A stretch of DNA of 64,000 nt from CAIPAT01 sp041665605 (GTDB taxonomy: Bacteria; Verrucomicrobiota; Lentisphaeria; Victivallales; Victivallaceae): NCBI GenBank assembly GCA_041665605.1, contig JBAYIO010000010.1, positions 1 to 64,000 of the forward strand, given 5' to 3'. A program made the position numbers and the translations under genes. How positions within the stretch are numbered: position 1 is the stretch's first letter; each line of letters starts with the position of its first letter. The notes below the pieces were generated by a model. The model saw only the letters and a program-made list of their open reading frames with translations, had not been told where the DNA came from and ran no database searches. Shown piece after piece: positions 7,900 through 17,695 of the stretch.

Positions 7900-8949
7900 A
7901 TGCAGGCTGAAATGACAAGCTCTAAATATTTGTGGAAGAAAGTTGCGGATGAGTTGACGAACTATATTCATAAGCATAATCTGCGTTCCGGATCCAAATT
8001 TTTTACAGCCGACGAGATATCCGCCCGTTATGGGATAAGCAATATTACCAGCCGCCGGGTATTGTCCGAGCTGTCCAGCAAGAATTTGATAGAGCAGTCC
8101 CGCGGCCGGGCTTGTGTAATAAAACAGGTCAACAGTCTGCGCAAAATTTATATCCTGATAGATAATCTGGACAAGGATAGATCAATTAGTTTCAACTATG
8201 TTTATGCGGGTGTTTATAAAGGGATCACCGAAGAGGCAATCAAAATAAATTGTGAAACTGAATTGATCTCAACGGCATTTCTGAAAAAAATGACGATAGA
8301 CCACAATACTGATATTATCATCATGCAGAACTTCCCCGCATATGACAAAACTGCGGCAGACTTGCTGTCTTATGACCCGAATATCAACTGTGTCTGCTGC
8401 CAGACCATTGACAACCCCCCGGGCGTTTCCACTGTCAGCGGCAATCTTAATCGCAGCGGCTGGATGATTACCGGGCATTTGATCAGCCGCGGACATCAGC
8501 GCATTGCCATGGTGGCCTGTGGTAATCCAGTCTGGTATACTCCCAAGTTTGATGGTTATTATGCAGCGCTGAAAGAACATAATATGAGTTTTGACGCGGT
8601 ATTGGTAAAGGGAATCGAAAACAATCGGGACTCATGCAATCAGGCGATGAATGAATTGCTGGCGCTGAAAGATCCGCCGACCGCAGTATTCTGCTCCAAT
8701 GATTATACTGCGCTGTGGGCGCTCAATTATTGCAAAGATCATAACATCCCGGTACCGGACAAACTCGCAATCGCCGGATTTGACAATCTTCCGGAATCAC
8801 GGGTGGCGCATCCTGCGCTGACCACGATAGACACCGAATGGGCCGAACAGGGCAGGCGCAGTGTTCGGTTCCTTGCCGAACATCTTGAACGCGGAAATGT
8901 GAAGAAGATTGTCATTGAGCCGAAACTGATTATCCGTGAAAGTACATAA
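7900..8949 (+). CDS. GntR/LacI hybrid transcriptional regulator (second)
   Basis: A 349-aa protein with an N-terminal winged helix (YLWKKVADELTNYIHKHNLR, FTADEISARYGISNITSRRV) and a LacI-like sensor domain: HLISRGHQRIAMVACGNP, a PPTAVFCSNDYTALWAL segment and KLAIAGFDNLPESRVAHPAL, the last strongly conserved in LacI-family sensors. AAGGA is 9 nt before the ATG. It likely controls the prepilin-like gene and the GH20-like gene that follow, and itself. Compared with the first regulator, the C-terminal sensor is closer to classical LacI, which suggests a different sugar. Confidence 0.9.
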   Translation: MQAEMTSSKYLWKKVADELTNYIHKHNLRSGSKFFTADEISARYGISNITSRRVLSELSSKNLIEQSRGRACVIKQVNSLRKIYILIDNLDKDRSISFNYVYAGVYKGITEEAIKINCETELISTAFLKKMTIDHNTDIIIMQNFPAYDKTAADLLSYDPNINCVCCQTIDNPPGVSTVSGNLNRSGWMITGHLISRGHQRIAMVACGNPVWYTPKFDGYYAALKEHNMSFDAVLVKGIENNRDSCNQAMNELLALKDPPTAVFCSNDYTALWALNYCKDHNIPVPDKLAIAGFDNLPESRVAHPALTTIDTEWAEQGRRSVRFLAEHLERGNVKKIVIEPKLIIREST

Positions 8950-8968
8950 TCTTAAAATTTTACTAAAC

Positions 8969-9042
8969 AAAAAAGGAGATGCGGAAATGAAAACAACGAC
9001 AAAACAAAATCAACTAAAAAAAGGAGATGCGGAAATGAAAAC
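8969..9042 (+). repeat. Tandem duplication of a Shine-Dalgarno/start region
   Basis: A 26-bp unit containing AAAAAAGGAGATGCGGAAAT plus ATGAAAAC occurs identically at 8969-8994 and 9017-9042. The 48-bp shift keeps the two ATGs (8987 and 9035) in one frame, giving the prepilin-like gene two complete initiation sites. Confidence 0.9.
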
Positions 9043-9778
9043 GGCAAAATCGGGAAAATCCATTTTTACGCTCATTGAACTCCTGGTTGTGATTGCGATC
9101 ATCGCAATTTTGGCCAGCATGCTGCTACCGGCTTTAAATAAAGCTCGCGACAAAGCCAAGGCTATTGGCTGTGCCAGCAATCTGAAGCAGATGGGATTGA
9201 TGCTGGGTTATTATGCCAATGATTACAAAGACTGGGTGATCCAATCCTCTGACGCCAATCCTGTATTAGGTGACACCTGGGACCGGAAGATTAAAATGCT
9301 GGGCTACACTGGCTCGAAATATACTTCATTCAGCTTCTTGCCGAAAGAACCGAAAGGCATGTTTGTCTGTCAGGGAGATCCCAATCCATTCACCTATAAT
9401 GCATGGACTGAATACAAGAGTTACGCGATGAACAGTTGTGTTGCCGGTTCAAACCCGGCTTCGACTTACTACTATGCCTGGGCGACTTTTAACAAAATCG
9501 GCAAAAGCAAGAAAAAAACGACTGGGACCGTCCTGCTGTGTGACACGCAAAATTCAAACAGTGAAATTGTGCCGAACATGAACAGAAACAATTCGCCGTT
9601 TGATCCGGTCAACCCGCAGTACAATATCTCGTCAAGGCATGCCAAACAAGCGAATTTCCTGTTTGCCGATTTGCATGTCGGAACCCTGAAACCAGTTTTC
9701 GGCAACGGTTCCGGCACCGACTGCGGACTGTTGACTCCGTCAACTACGAACTACTCTTATGCGGCGCCGTCGTTCTGA
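8987..9778 (+). CDS. Prepilin-type N-terminal domain protein (pseudopilin-like), locus 2
   Basis: 263 aa from ATG 8987, or 247 aa from ATG 9035; both have a perfect SD because of the duplication above. The shorter form has the usual leader length (MKTAKSGKSIFTLIELL). The helix FTLIELLVVIAIIAILASML is followed by LPALNKARDKAKAIGCASNL, nearly the same as in the other three copies. The C-terminus has SSRHAKQANFLFADLHVGTL, the H-X9-D/G-like tail. The residue before the mature Phe is Ile. It starts 37 bp after the regulator stop and precedes the 1,349-aa hydrolase. Probably exported and inner-membrane anchored; function unknown. Confidence 0.85.
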   Translation: MKTTTKQNQLKKGDAEMKTAKSGKSIFTLIELLVVIAIIAILASMLLPALNKARDKAKAIGCASNLKQMGLMLGYYANDYKDWVIQSSDANPVLGDTWDRKIKMLGYTGSKYTSFSFLPKEPKGMFVCQGDPNPFTYNAWTEYKSYAMNSCVAGSNPASTYYYAWATFNKIGKSKKKTTGTVLLCDTQNSNSEIVPNMNRNNSPFDPVNPQYNISSRHAKQANFLFADLHVGTLKPVFGNGSGTDCGLLTPSTTNYSYAAPSF

Positions 9779-9795
9779 CGGGAACGTTTGATTCA

Positions 9796-9825
9796 CAGGT
9801 CATAATCCAATTCTATTATGACCTG
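9796..9825. terminator. Hairpin after the prepilin-like gene
   Basis: CAGGTCATAAT and ATTATGACCTG form a perfect 11-bp stem with an 8-nt loop, 18 bp past the stop codon. There is no T-run, so it may act as a processing or partial-termination hairpin between two cassette genes rather than a full terminator. Confidence 0.45.
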
Positions 9826-9887
9826 CGAAAATGGCGCTTTAAAAAAATATTTTAAAACTTACTTCATAAATTATAACGAGGTATCCA

Positions 9888-12800
9888 ATGGCTTTTTTTA
9901 TGAACATGCGCGCATTCATTTTGTGCGGATTGACCAGTTGCTCGATAACCATGCTTGCGGCGGACAGCGGCGAAACCGGGATTCTGGAACATAACTGGCA
10001 GGAACTTAAATCACGGCATTTGCGACTTGTTCCAGTACCCAAGCGCATAAATTTTGCTGAAACCCCGGTTGTTATCGCCGGAAGCGGCGCACAGCCGATT
10101 GCCATTGTGCTGAAGAATGACACCGAAGGCGGAAGAATTGCGGCGGCGGAGATAACCTCCCGGATCACCGAACTTGCGCCGGGCGTGAAAGTGCCGGTCG
10201 GCAGCAGTGCGCCGTCCGGAGCGTATGTTATTACCATTGACAACGCCAATCCGCATCTGCCGGCGCCGCCGGAAGGCGCAAGGAATTGCGAACAGACTTA
10301 CAGTCTGACCACGGACAAGAACGGAATTACGCTGGCCGGACAAGGGGAAACCGGCATGCTCTATGCGGCGGTTACACTCCGCTGGCTTATCGAACGCGAC
10401 GGCGACAGGATTATGCTGTATCCTGCGACGGTTTACGACTGGCCGGACTTCACCACTCGCGCGGTGCCTGAACTTGGTCAGCATACCATGCCGTGCTATA
10501 ACCAGGAATATCCGTCGGATCCGCAGAAGGCGTTTGAGAAGATGAAACCGGTAATAGACTACATTTTCCGCATGAAGGGCAACTGCCTGATGCACACCAA
10601 TACGACCTGGCAGAAATTTTCGCCTTATACGGCCAAGGCGGCATTCAACGCCAATGAACTGGCGGCAACTAAACTGATTAACGACTATGCGCAGAAGCGC
10701 GGCATCTCCAGCTTCAATTACGGCAAAGTATCTCTGGGGGAAGAATGGTGCGACGCCAACCGTCCGGAGACTAAGCAGATGCTGTATTATAAAGTTCATG
10801 GCGAATATCATTCATGGGCGCGTCATGATCTGCACCGGAAAAAAGCCGAACAAATTGCGCAGTTCTCCAAAGACGCCGGCAATACCGCTTTTTATATCCA
10901 TGCGGTGGACGGCGGTTCCATTGACAATCCGGAAATGTGGAATGATCGCGATGCGTTGACTAAGCAGAAATACGGCAATGACCGCGTCAGTGCGGATGCA
11001 GACATGTTCAATATTTATATTGAGGCATTCAAACGCGCCGGGATCAATGCCTGGCTGGTGGTTTATCCCTATACCGGGACCTATCTTAATGAAGATGCCG
11101 GGTTGCGGACTATCGGACTGTCAGACACGCCGGAACAGCGTGCTTATGTGCGCAAGGCGATTGACAGCAACAAACAATGGATGCAGGCCGTAAATAAACG
11201 CATTCCCGCAAATGTGCCGGTGTGTCTGCGCGAGTCCGGCCAGGATATGATGTTCAATTTCATGAATCAGTTTCCCGGACGTCCGATGTTCATCTATTAC
11301 GAAGTCACCAATCCGCTATGGGATGCCCGTCCGCTGCTGCCGCCGGAGATTGCGACGTTTACAACAGCTTATGATCCGGCGCGCAAAAATGATATCCTGT
11401 GGTGCAATATGTATGGAGGAGGAGAGAATATCGCCGTCGAATCGGTATTTGGAACAATCGGCGAATATGCCTGGAATACCAGTTTCCCGGGAGCACACCA
11501 GCTTGACCGCGGCAGTAAAGAAGTCGGCGGCAGACTGCTGAGTTTCGAGGAAATTTATGGCTATGACCAGAAAATACAGGACATCATGGCAGAACGCGCC
11601 GCAGTTGCCATGTGGGGTGATGAAGCCGGACAGTATATGAAAGAACTGTTCCGTTACAATTTAAGTTTTGCGGCGGCGGCCGATCCGCACAAGGCGACAT
11701 CGTGTTTTAATTTCAAGGATTTCGTGCGTCTGTCCCGGGCAATGAGTGATGCCGGCGGCAAAGCGGCTAAAAGCATGGATGAGCTTTGGGCCAAGGTCAA
11801 GGCTGCCAAAGCGGCAGGCAGGCCGGTAATGGATTCCTTTTCATATCCGTATTTCGTACATTTATATTCGATTGTGAAAGCCGCCAAGGCGTTTGCGGAG
11901 GTGAACTGCAAAATAGAGGAAGCAACCGCGCTTTTGCAGTCCGGAGACTGCGAAAAAGCAAAGACTGCGATTGCTGAAGCCAGACAGAAATTGATTGACG
12001 GCAAAGCCGAATACGCGGCAACGATACGGGAATTGGCGGGCGAACCTGGAATCGTTAAATTTGACAAACTGCACCCGTGGCTGCAAAGTTTTTCCGGAAT
12101 GAGTTTAATGAAGCCGGATTTCGCGGTACTGGAGAAAAAGATTACTGCGCTGGACACTAACAAGGAAACTATTTTTCAGCAGTTTAACGTCCCCGCCTGG
12201 TTTAAGACTATGATCACCAGCCGCACGATCAATGCATCACAAACCGGAGAACCGGTCGTCATTGACGGAATGCTCAATGACAGTGTCTGGAAAAAAGCCG
12301 GCCCGGTAGAACATTTCGTGGCCTGGAAATCCATGAAATCAACCGACAATGGCGCGGCGGCATTTACCGCTTATGACAATGACAACCTTTATCTCGGCTT
12401 CACCGCGCGGCAGCCGCTGACCGCACAACTTAACGAACCGAAACGCGGTCTGGCGGAGTATGCTTTTACCGAACAGGCGGAATGGTTCATCCAGCCGGAC
12501 AAAAACAAGGATGAGGTATATCAGATTGCAGTTGACACGGCGGGCAATGTTTTCACTAATAAATACAAAGGCCCCAACGGTAAAACCGGCGTTGATCTGG
12601 ATTTGCGCGCCGCTGCGGTTAAAACCGGCAGCGGCTGGTCCGCCGAAATCGCTATTCCATTCGCCAAACTCGGCAAGCGTCCGGACAACAACTGGTATGC
12701 AATGGTTGTTTATGACAGCATCAAAAGTCTGTCTCCGCGTCAGGTGGAGAACTATTCCTGCGTATTTTTTGACGGAAAGCCTTATCTGACACCGTCCTTA

Positions 12801-13937
12801 TATCCGTCATTGAAATTCTCCGCGGCTCCGCCGGCTGCAATTCCTCCGCCTGAACTGCAGATTACTAAAAGTTCCATGGAATCCAAAACACATGCTAACG
12901 GAGCCGGCAGTTTCATATCTTTTGATCCTAAATTTGAAAGCCGGCGTCCGCTGTATGATGTGAATGTCACCATGCGCCTGTTTGACGGGGATAAAAAACA
13001 GGTGCACGAAAGCGTAATTTACAGCGCCCCGTTCATGCCGCTGCAATGGTCTCCTGCCGCGCCAATTAACATGCAGCTTGATAAAATTTACAGTGTTTTG
13101 AACATGGAACTTACGGCCTCCTTCACAACAGTTGATGGAAAGCCGGGGAAAATTGTCACGACATCCATTCTGGGTGATGCCGGCAAACTGATCAAGGCTG
13201 AAGATGTTTATGCCGCCGGAGCCGCCGCTGGGGCCAGCGGTATTGCCGTTCCCTGTTATTTTGACACCATGGCAGACGGGGAACCGCTGCTGGATTTAAA
13301 GCAGGGAACTATTGAGTTCTGGATAAAGTTGACCGAGGCCGCGAAAGTCCCGGAAAGCGAATGGAAGGGACAGCCTAGAAGAGTCTTTTTGTATTGCGGA
13401 CCATTGCGGCCTGATCATCCTGAGGCGACTAATTTCAACTGCCTGGCAATTATTCAGGAAAAGCGATGGGGCAATCTGGTGTTGAGCATCGCCAATGATG
13501 ATTATAAATGCCGTCAGGTGAGCGCCGGCAGTACCGAAAACTGGAAAGCCGGCGAATGGCATCACGTCGCCGCAGTCTGGAACATGAATGCCAATGGCAA
13601 AACCATGATGAATATCTACATTGACGGTAATTTGTCATCTAAAGAAGTAATGGAATGGGGCAAGCCGAATGAGGCTTCACTGCCGTTAAAACCAGTCAAT
13701 TTCGCCGCGCAGCTCGGGGCGATGAACTCCGGGGAATATCCGGCGGATGCGGTTGTTGATAATTTGAATATCAGCACAAAACTGCTGTACGGCGCGTCCT
13801 TTAAACCGGAACGTCAGCAATTGAACCCGGTTGCCGGGCTTAGTTTCTCTTTCGATAAATCCCTTGACGGAAAATATCAGATAAACGGAAAAAACGGAAT
13901 CATTCAGGCCAAAATTGGCGTATTAATGAAGAAATAG
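9888..13937 (+). CDS. Secreted multidomain GH20/GH84-like glycosidase with CBM9-like and LamG domains
   Basis: 1,349 residues. After a signal peptide (MNMRAFILCGLTSCSITMLA), residues 45-175 resemble the hexosaminidase N-terminal domain (LRLVPVPKRI, GQGETGMLYAAVTLRWLI), and residues 190-560 a TIM barrel beginning YDWPDFTTRAVPEL, as in GH20/GH84-type enzymes. A helical region (to about 760) leads to a CBM9/DOMON-like domain starting VIDGMLNDSVWKKAG (about 790) and a LamG/concanavalin-type domain (about 1120-1345; GTIEFWIKL, WKAGEWHHVAAVWN). The DE acid pair of true GH20 is not obvious, so catalysis is unproven. An adjacent gene duplicates the LamG end. Confidence 0.75.
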   Translation: MAFFMNMRAFILCGLTSCSITMLAADSGETGILEHNWQELKSRHLRLVPVPKRINFAETPVVIAGSGAQPIAIVLKNDTEGGRIAAAEITSRITELAPGVKVPVGSSAPSGAYVITIDNANPHLPAPPEGARNCEQTYSLTTDKNGITLAGQGETGMLYAAVTLRWLIERDGDRIMLYPATVYDWPDFTTRAVPELGQHTMPCYNQEYPSDPQKAFEKMKPVIDYIFRMKGNCLMHTNTTWQKFSPYTAKAAFNANELAATKLINDYAQKRGISSFNYGKVSLGEEWCDANRPETKQMLYYKVHGEYHSWARHDLHRKKAEQIAQFSKDAGNTAFYIHAVDGGSIDNPEMWNDRDALTKQKYGNDRVSADADMFNIYIEAFKRAGINAWLVVYPYTGTYLNEDAGLRTIGLSDTPEQRAYVRKAIDSNKQWMQAVNKRIPANVPVCLRESGQDMMFNFMNQFPGRPMFIYYEVTNPLWDARPLLPPEIATFTTAYDPARKNDILWCNMYGGGENIAVESVFGTIGEYAWNTSFPGAHQLDRGSKEVGGRLLSFEEIYGYDQKIQDIMAERAAVAMWGDEAGQYMKELFRYNLSFAAAADPHKATSCFNFKDFVRLSRAMSDAGGKAAKSMDELWAKVKAAKAAGRPVMDSFSYPYFVHLYSIVKAAKAFAEVNCKIEEATALLQSGDCEKAKTAIAEARQKLIDGKAEYAATIRELAGEPGIVKFDKLHPWLQSFSGMSLMKPDFAVLEKKITALDTNKETIFQQFNVPAWFKTMITSRTINASQTGEPVVIDGMLNDSVWKKAGPVEHFVAWKSMKSTDNGAAAFTAYDNDNLYLGFTARQPLTAQLNEPKRGLAEYAFTEQAEWFIQPDKNKDEVYQIAVDTAGNVFTNKYKGPNGKTGVDLDLRAAAVKTGSGWSAEIAIPFAKLGKRPDNNWYAMVVYDSIKSLSPRQVENYSCVFFDGKPYLTPSLYPSLKFSAAPPAAIPPPELQITKSSMESKTHANGAGSFISFDPKFESRRPLYDVNVTMRLFDGDKKQVHESVIYSAPFMPLQWSPAAPINMQLDKIYSVLNMELTASFTTVDGKPGKIVTTSILGDAGKLIKAEDVYAAGAAAGASGIAVPCYFDTMADGEPLLDLKQGTIEFWIKLTEAAKVPESEWKGQPRRVFLYCGPLRPDHPEATNFNCLAIIQEKRWGNLVLSIANDDYKCRQVSAGSTENWKAGEWHHVAAVWNMNANGKTMMNIYIDGNLSSKEVMEWGKPNEASLPLKPVNFAAQLGAMNSGEYPADAVVDNLNISTKLLYGASFKPERQQLNPVAGLSFSFDKSLDGKYQINGKNGIIQAKIGVLMKK

Positions 13938-14011
13938 CAAATGCGCCTGAGACGTGCCGGAATCACAGTCTGTTGCGTCATGGCGAATTCCATAATAAAA
14001 GGAAATATATA

Positions 14012-14845
14012 ATGAAAACTACCGGGAAAATCTTTATTGCTGTTGCTGTGTGCGGTTGCCTGAATATTGCCTGCTATGCGGCGGAACCGGATAAATTGAA
14101 TAAAGCAGATGAAATCTACACAGACGGACAGGCCGCCGGCTCCGGCGGCATCGCGGTTCCATGTAATTTTAAAACTCAAATAGACGATCAGGCAATACTG
14201 GATTTCAAGCAGGGCACCATTGAATTCCGGCTTAAACTGAATGCCGCATCAAGGGTTCCGGAAAGCGAATGGAAAGGACAGTCCAGGCGGATGTTCTTCT
14301 ACTGCGGGCCGTTGCGGCCGGATCATCCGCGGATGAATAACTTTAACTGCCTGTCCATTTTTCAGGAGAAACAATGGGGCAATCTGGTGTTCAGCATCGC
14401 CAATAACGATTATAAATGCCGTCAGGTGAGCGTCGGCAGCGCTGAAAACTGGAAAGCCGGCGAATGGCATCATGTTGCAGCGGTATGGAATCTCGACGTT
14501 AATGGCAAGACCATGATGAAAATTTTCATTGATGGCAGATTGTCATCCGCCGAAGTAATAGAATGGGACAAACCCAATGACGCCGCGCTTCCGGTAACCC
14601 CGGTTGATTTTGACGCACAACTCGGCGCGATGAATTCCGGCGAATACCCGGCTGATGCGGTTTTTGACGATCTGCGAATCAGTACTCAGCCGCTCTATAA
14701 CGCCGACTTCAAACCGGAACCAGGCAAAACTATGAATACTGACGGTGTCGCGTTTGACTTCAACAATTCGCTGGACGGCAAGTACCGGCTCAAAGGCAAA
14801 ACCGGCATAATTCAAGCTCAAACCGGCATATTGATGAAGAAATAG
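14012..14845 (+). CDS. Secreted LamG-domain protein, paralogue of the preceding protein's C-terminus
   Basis: 277 aa from ATG 14012 (AAAAGGA about 8 nt upstream; the frame extends to 13973 but lacks an SD there). A signal peptide (KIFIAVAVCGCLNIACYAAE) precedes one LamG-like domain whose sequence follows residues about 1105-1349 of the 1,349-aa protein almost position by position, including PESEWKGQ, CGPLRPDHP, WKAGEWHHVAAVWN, LGAMNSGEYPADAV and the final GILMKK. It is a recent duplication that gained its own signal peptide. Likely a free carbohydrate-binding partner of the hydrolase. Confidence 0.8.
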   Translation: MKTTGKIFIAVAVCGCLNIACYAAEPDKLNKADEIYTDGQAAGSGGIAVPCNFKTQIDDQAILDFKQGTIEFRLKLNAASRVPESEWKGQSRRMFFYCGPLRPDHPRMNNFNCLSIFQEKQWGNLVFSIANNDYKCRQVSVGSAENWKAGEWHHVAAVWNLDVNGKTMMKIFIDGRLSSAEVIEWDKPNDAALPVTPVDFDAQLGAMNSGEYPADAVFDDLRISTQPLYNADFKPEPGKTMNTDGVAFDFNNSLDGKYRLKGKTGIIQAQTGILMKK

Positions 14846-15026
14846 CTGTATCAGACGCGATGATATTTAACTGGAAAGAATCAGCTTCCTGTGCACCTGA
14901 AAATCTAACCGGAAAGGAGGAATTATTTACTAACGGAGTCATGACTGTTTATGCTGTAATATTCTGAACACAGCCGTGACACTTTTGTACCGGGAGAAAA
15001 AACTGTAAACAAAATGAGGGGGAAAC

Positions 15027-17384
15027 ATGATGCGGAAAATTAAAAATTATGTAGTATTTCCTTGGGAATGGACGCGGATTTTAGCTTTTGGCCTATGCCT
15101 GATGTGCCTTGCATGCCGGGGGGATGATTTTAAATTCACCCGTACCTGTTTAGTGCGAATTGGCGGCAGCGGCCTTGTGAGCGGCGATCAAAATACCATA
15201 GCTAAATATGATTTAGTCGCATTAAACCGCTTTTTCTGGAACGATATCAATGGAGATTCATGGGGAGCGATAAAGAGCATCAACCCCAATATTAACATTT
15301 ATCTGTACCAGTTGGGCAGTGAAATCAATGATGACAGCGATGGCTACTCTATTGAATATTTGAATAATCTTGGACGGTGGAATAACCGGCGTACAGTTCC
15401 CGGCACTAATGTCAACCAGGATCATCCTGAATTTTTCCTGCTGGACTCTGCCGTCCCTGGTAACCGCATATATAACACCGGTTATCCGGATAGCTGGCGG
15501 ATGGATGTCGGGCTGGCGGATTATCAGAATTACTGGCTGGCTGCGACGATCAATGACATAGTCAACCAGAATTGGGCTGCGGACGGAGTCTTTATGGACA
15601 ACTGTTTGACTCTGGGCGGCGGCGCAAGCAGCGTCCCGGCCAAATATTCCACTAATGCATTGTGGATAACCGCGATGCATAGTTTTATCAATGCCGCGAC
15701 TGCCGGATTGCATGCGGCCGGACAAAAAACTTTTTGCAACCGCGGGGAATCCCGGACAGTTGACGGTTATAACGCATATGTGGCGCTTGACAGTATTGCC
15801 AATCCGCCTGACGTTGCCCTGGAGGAAGGCGCCTTCGCCGTACTATGGGGTTCCGGCTGCGTGCAGTTTTATCCGGAAGCGGACTGGAAACGGCAGGTTG
15901 ACGTGCTGGGAGCAGTGCATAATTACAAAATTGTCCATACAAGCCATACCGACCTTGCCGCCGGCGGCAGCGGTACCGATAATTACGGGAAATCAGTTAA
16001 CTATTACGATATTCTCTGGTACGCGTTATGTTCGTACAACCTGGGTAAAAATGAAGTTAATGACAATAGCTACTTTGCTTTTGCGGAATGCGGGAATTAT
16101 AGTCTGCTGCCCTGGTATGATGAATTTGATACAACCAGGTTGAATTTGAGCAGAGCAGTCGGACCGTATCAGATAAAAGTGATTTCCGGCAACAATATCT
16201 ATATGCGGGAGTTCGTTAAAGGCTATGTATACGTCAATCCCTCGGCAAACGATGTGACTTCCATCGGACTTAGAGAAACGTGCAAGCAGCTTACTCATGA
16301 CAACTTCGAAAATAATCCGGCCACCATTACGGATGTGAATACTATTGATTTGGCATCACATCGCGGTACAATTCTATTAAAATCGTCAACCGCATTAACC
16401 GGCGGCACCGTATACGAAGACGCGGAAAACGGCAATACTGCCGGCTGGGATGTCTATGACAATATTCCGTCCGGCACGGTCAGCAATGTCTATGACGCCG
16501 AACGCGTCGGGCAAGTCATAAAGCTGACCGGCGGCGGGTGGGACACCGGTTACAGAAAGCGCACTGACGCCAATGCGGATTGGAACAACAGCGCACAGTT
16601 CGGGATAGAATGGAAAATGAAATATTCCGAATCATTCACCGTCTATGTTCAGCTTGATACTTCTGACGGGTTAAGATATCTTGCTTATAGTAATAACGGT
16701 ACTTCCGGCTATGGCGACACCTATTACGTTTACTACAATCTCGGCTCAGGAATGATCGACGGAAAGTGGCATACTGTCAACAGGGATCTCAAAGCCGATC
16801 TGGCAAAATATCTGCCAAACGTCACGCTGAACAAGGTGAATTCTTTTATGATTCGCGGCAGCGGTTATGTTGACGATATTATATTGCGGCCGGTAGCCGT
16901 ATATGAAGACGCGGAGAATGGCGACACTCTCGGATGGAGTATTTATGATAACAATACTACCGGGACGATAACAAACGTCTCCGACGCGACCCGCGGCGGC
17001 AAAGTAATCAGATTAACCGGCAACCAGTCCAATACCGGATTCAAGAAGCTTACCGATGCCGGCGCAAACTGGGACAACACAACGCAGTTTACGCTGGAAT
17101 GGAGCATGAAAACTTCCGTGTACTATACTGTATATGTTCTGGCTGGCACATCATCCGGAGACAGATATCTGCAATATACCAATGCCGGCAGTGATGCGCT
17201 CGGAACGGGGACGTATATACTGCATGGTCTTGGTTCCGGCAGCACCAACGGTCAATGGCAGACATTTACCCGCGACCTGAAAGCTGATCTGAAGGAAGCG
17301 CAGCCTGGAGTTACTTTAAACTCGGTAAAAGCTTTCCTGATTCGTACCGGCAGCGCGGATATTGACGACATAAAATTGAGGTGA
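15027..17384 (+). CDS. Putative GHL15-type glycosyl hydrolase with two repeated C-terminal binding domains
   Basis: 785 aa. An N-terminal hydrophobic segment ending in LCLMCLAC may be a signal peptide or a poor lipobox. Residues 35-450 resemble hypothetical glycosyl hydrolase family 15 (GHL15): SINPNINIYLYQLGSEI, DVGLADYQNYWLAATINDIV, NWAADGVFMDNC. Two tandem copies of about 155 aa follow, each starting VYEDAENG and ending in VDDI or IDDI before the last residues, with shared GTVSNV/GTITNV, WNNSAQF/WDNTTQF and RDLKADL segments; these look like carbohydrate-binding modules. The SD AGGGGG precedes the ATG closely. No regulator is adjacent. Confidence 0.7.
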   Translation: MMRKIKNYVVFPWEWTRILAFGLCLMCLACRGDDFKFTRTCLVRIGGSGLVSGDQNTIAKYDLVALNRFFWNDINGDSWGAIKSINPNINIYLYQLGSEINDDSDGYSIEYLNNLGRWNNRRTVPGTNVNQDHPEFFLLDSAVPGNRIYNTGYPDSWRMDVGLADYQNYWLAATINDIVNQNWAADGVFMDNCLTLGGGASSVPAKYSTNALWITAMHSFINAATAGLHAAGQKTFCNRGESRTVDGYNAYVALDSIANPPDVALEEGAFAVLWGSGCVQFYPEADWKRQVDVLGAVHNYKIVHTSHTDLAAGGSGTDNYGKSVNYYDILWYALCSYNLGKNEVNDNSYFAFAECGNYSLLPWYDEFDTTRLNLSRAVGPYQIKVISGNNIYMREFVKGYVYVNPSANDVTSIGLRETCKQLTHDNFENNPATITDVNTIDLASHRGTILLKSSTALTGGTVYEDAENGNTAGWDVYDNIPSGTVSNVYDAERVGQVIKLTGGGWDTGYRKRTDANADWNNSAQFGIEWKMKYSESFTVYVQLDTSDGLRYLAYSNNGTSGYGDTYYVYYNLGSGMIDGKWHTVNRDLKADLAKYLPNVTLNKVNSFMIRGSGYVDDIILRPVAVYEDAENGDTLGWSIYDNNTTGTITNVSDATRGGKVIRLTGNQSNTGFKKLTDAGANWDNTTQFTLEWSMKTSVYYTVYVLAGTSSGDRYLQYTNAGSDALGTGTYILHGLGSGSTNGQWQTFTRDLKADLKEAQPGVTLNSVKAFLIRTGSADIDDIKLR

Positions 17385-17695
17385 AGATTGAACGTGATCT
17401 CCCGCCGTTGCGGCGGGAGATCAATTGAGTGCAGAAAAGAAAGTTCCAGATTGGTTCTTTAAAGGCGTATTGCGGGTTGAGTGTTTTTTTATCTTGAAAG
17501 ATACTGAAAGTCAGGATTTTTATCTGAAACAGAATAGATCATTTCAGCGCTGACGGCATTTTTGCGCTGGAATTTAACCGATAAGCTGAAGTTCTCATGA
17601 ATTAGTGGAATTATTTGCATACATTTGCACTATATGCATTTTTTAAATTTTAAGACATTGAAGCTAAATACTATAAACTATAGAATGGAGAGATT
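17385..17695. other. Intergenic region
   Basis: Holds the 17396-17422 hairpin at its start. The end is AT-rich and contains ATTTGCATA (17612-17620) facing TATGCATTT (17633-17641), an imperfect inverted repeat upstream of the next gene that could be an operator. No clear promoter pair and no gene is seen. Confidence 0.5.
17396..17422. terminator. Strong hairpin after the GHL15-like gene
   Basis: GATCTCCCGCCG and CGGCGGGAGATC pair perfectly (12 bp) around a TTG loop, 12 bp after the stop. There is no U-tract on the plus strand, so it may stabilise the 3' end or terminate weakly. Confidence 0.5.

Noticed and set aside
14912..14970. Strong AAAGGAGG before a small ATG ORF
   Set aside because: The ORF following ATG at 14940 is only 8 codons and the SD is too far from it; more likely a chance match in the leader of the GHL15-like gene.
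14846..15026. Structured leader or riboswitch ahead of the GHL15-like gene
   Set aside because: No recognisable aptamer or paired stems could be built by eye.
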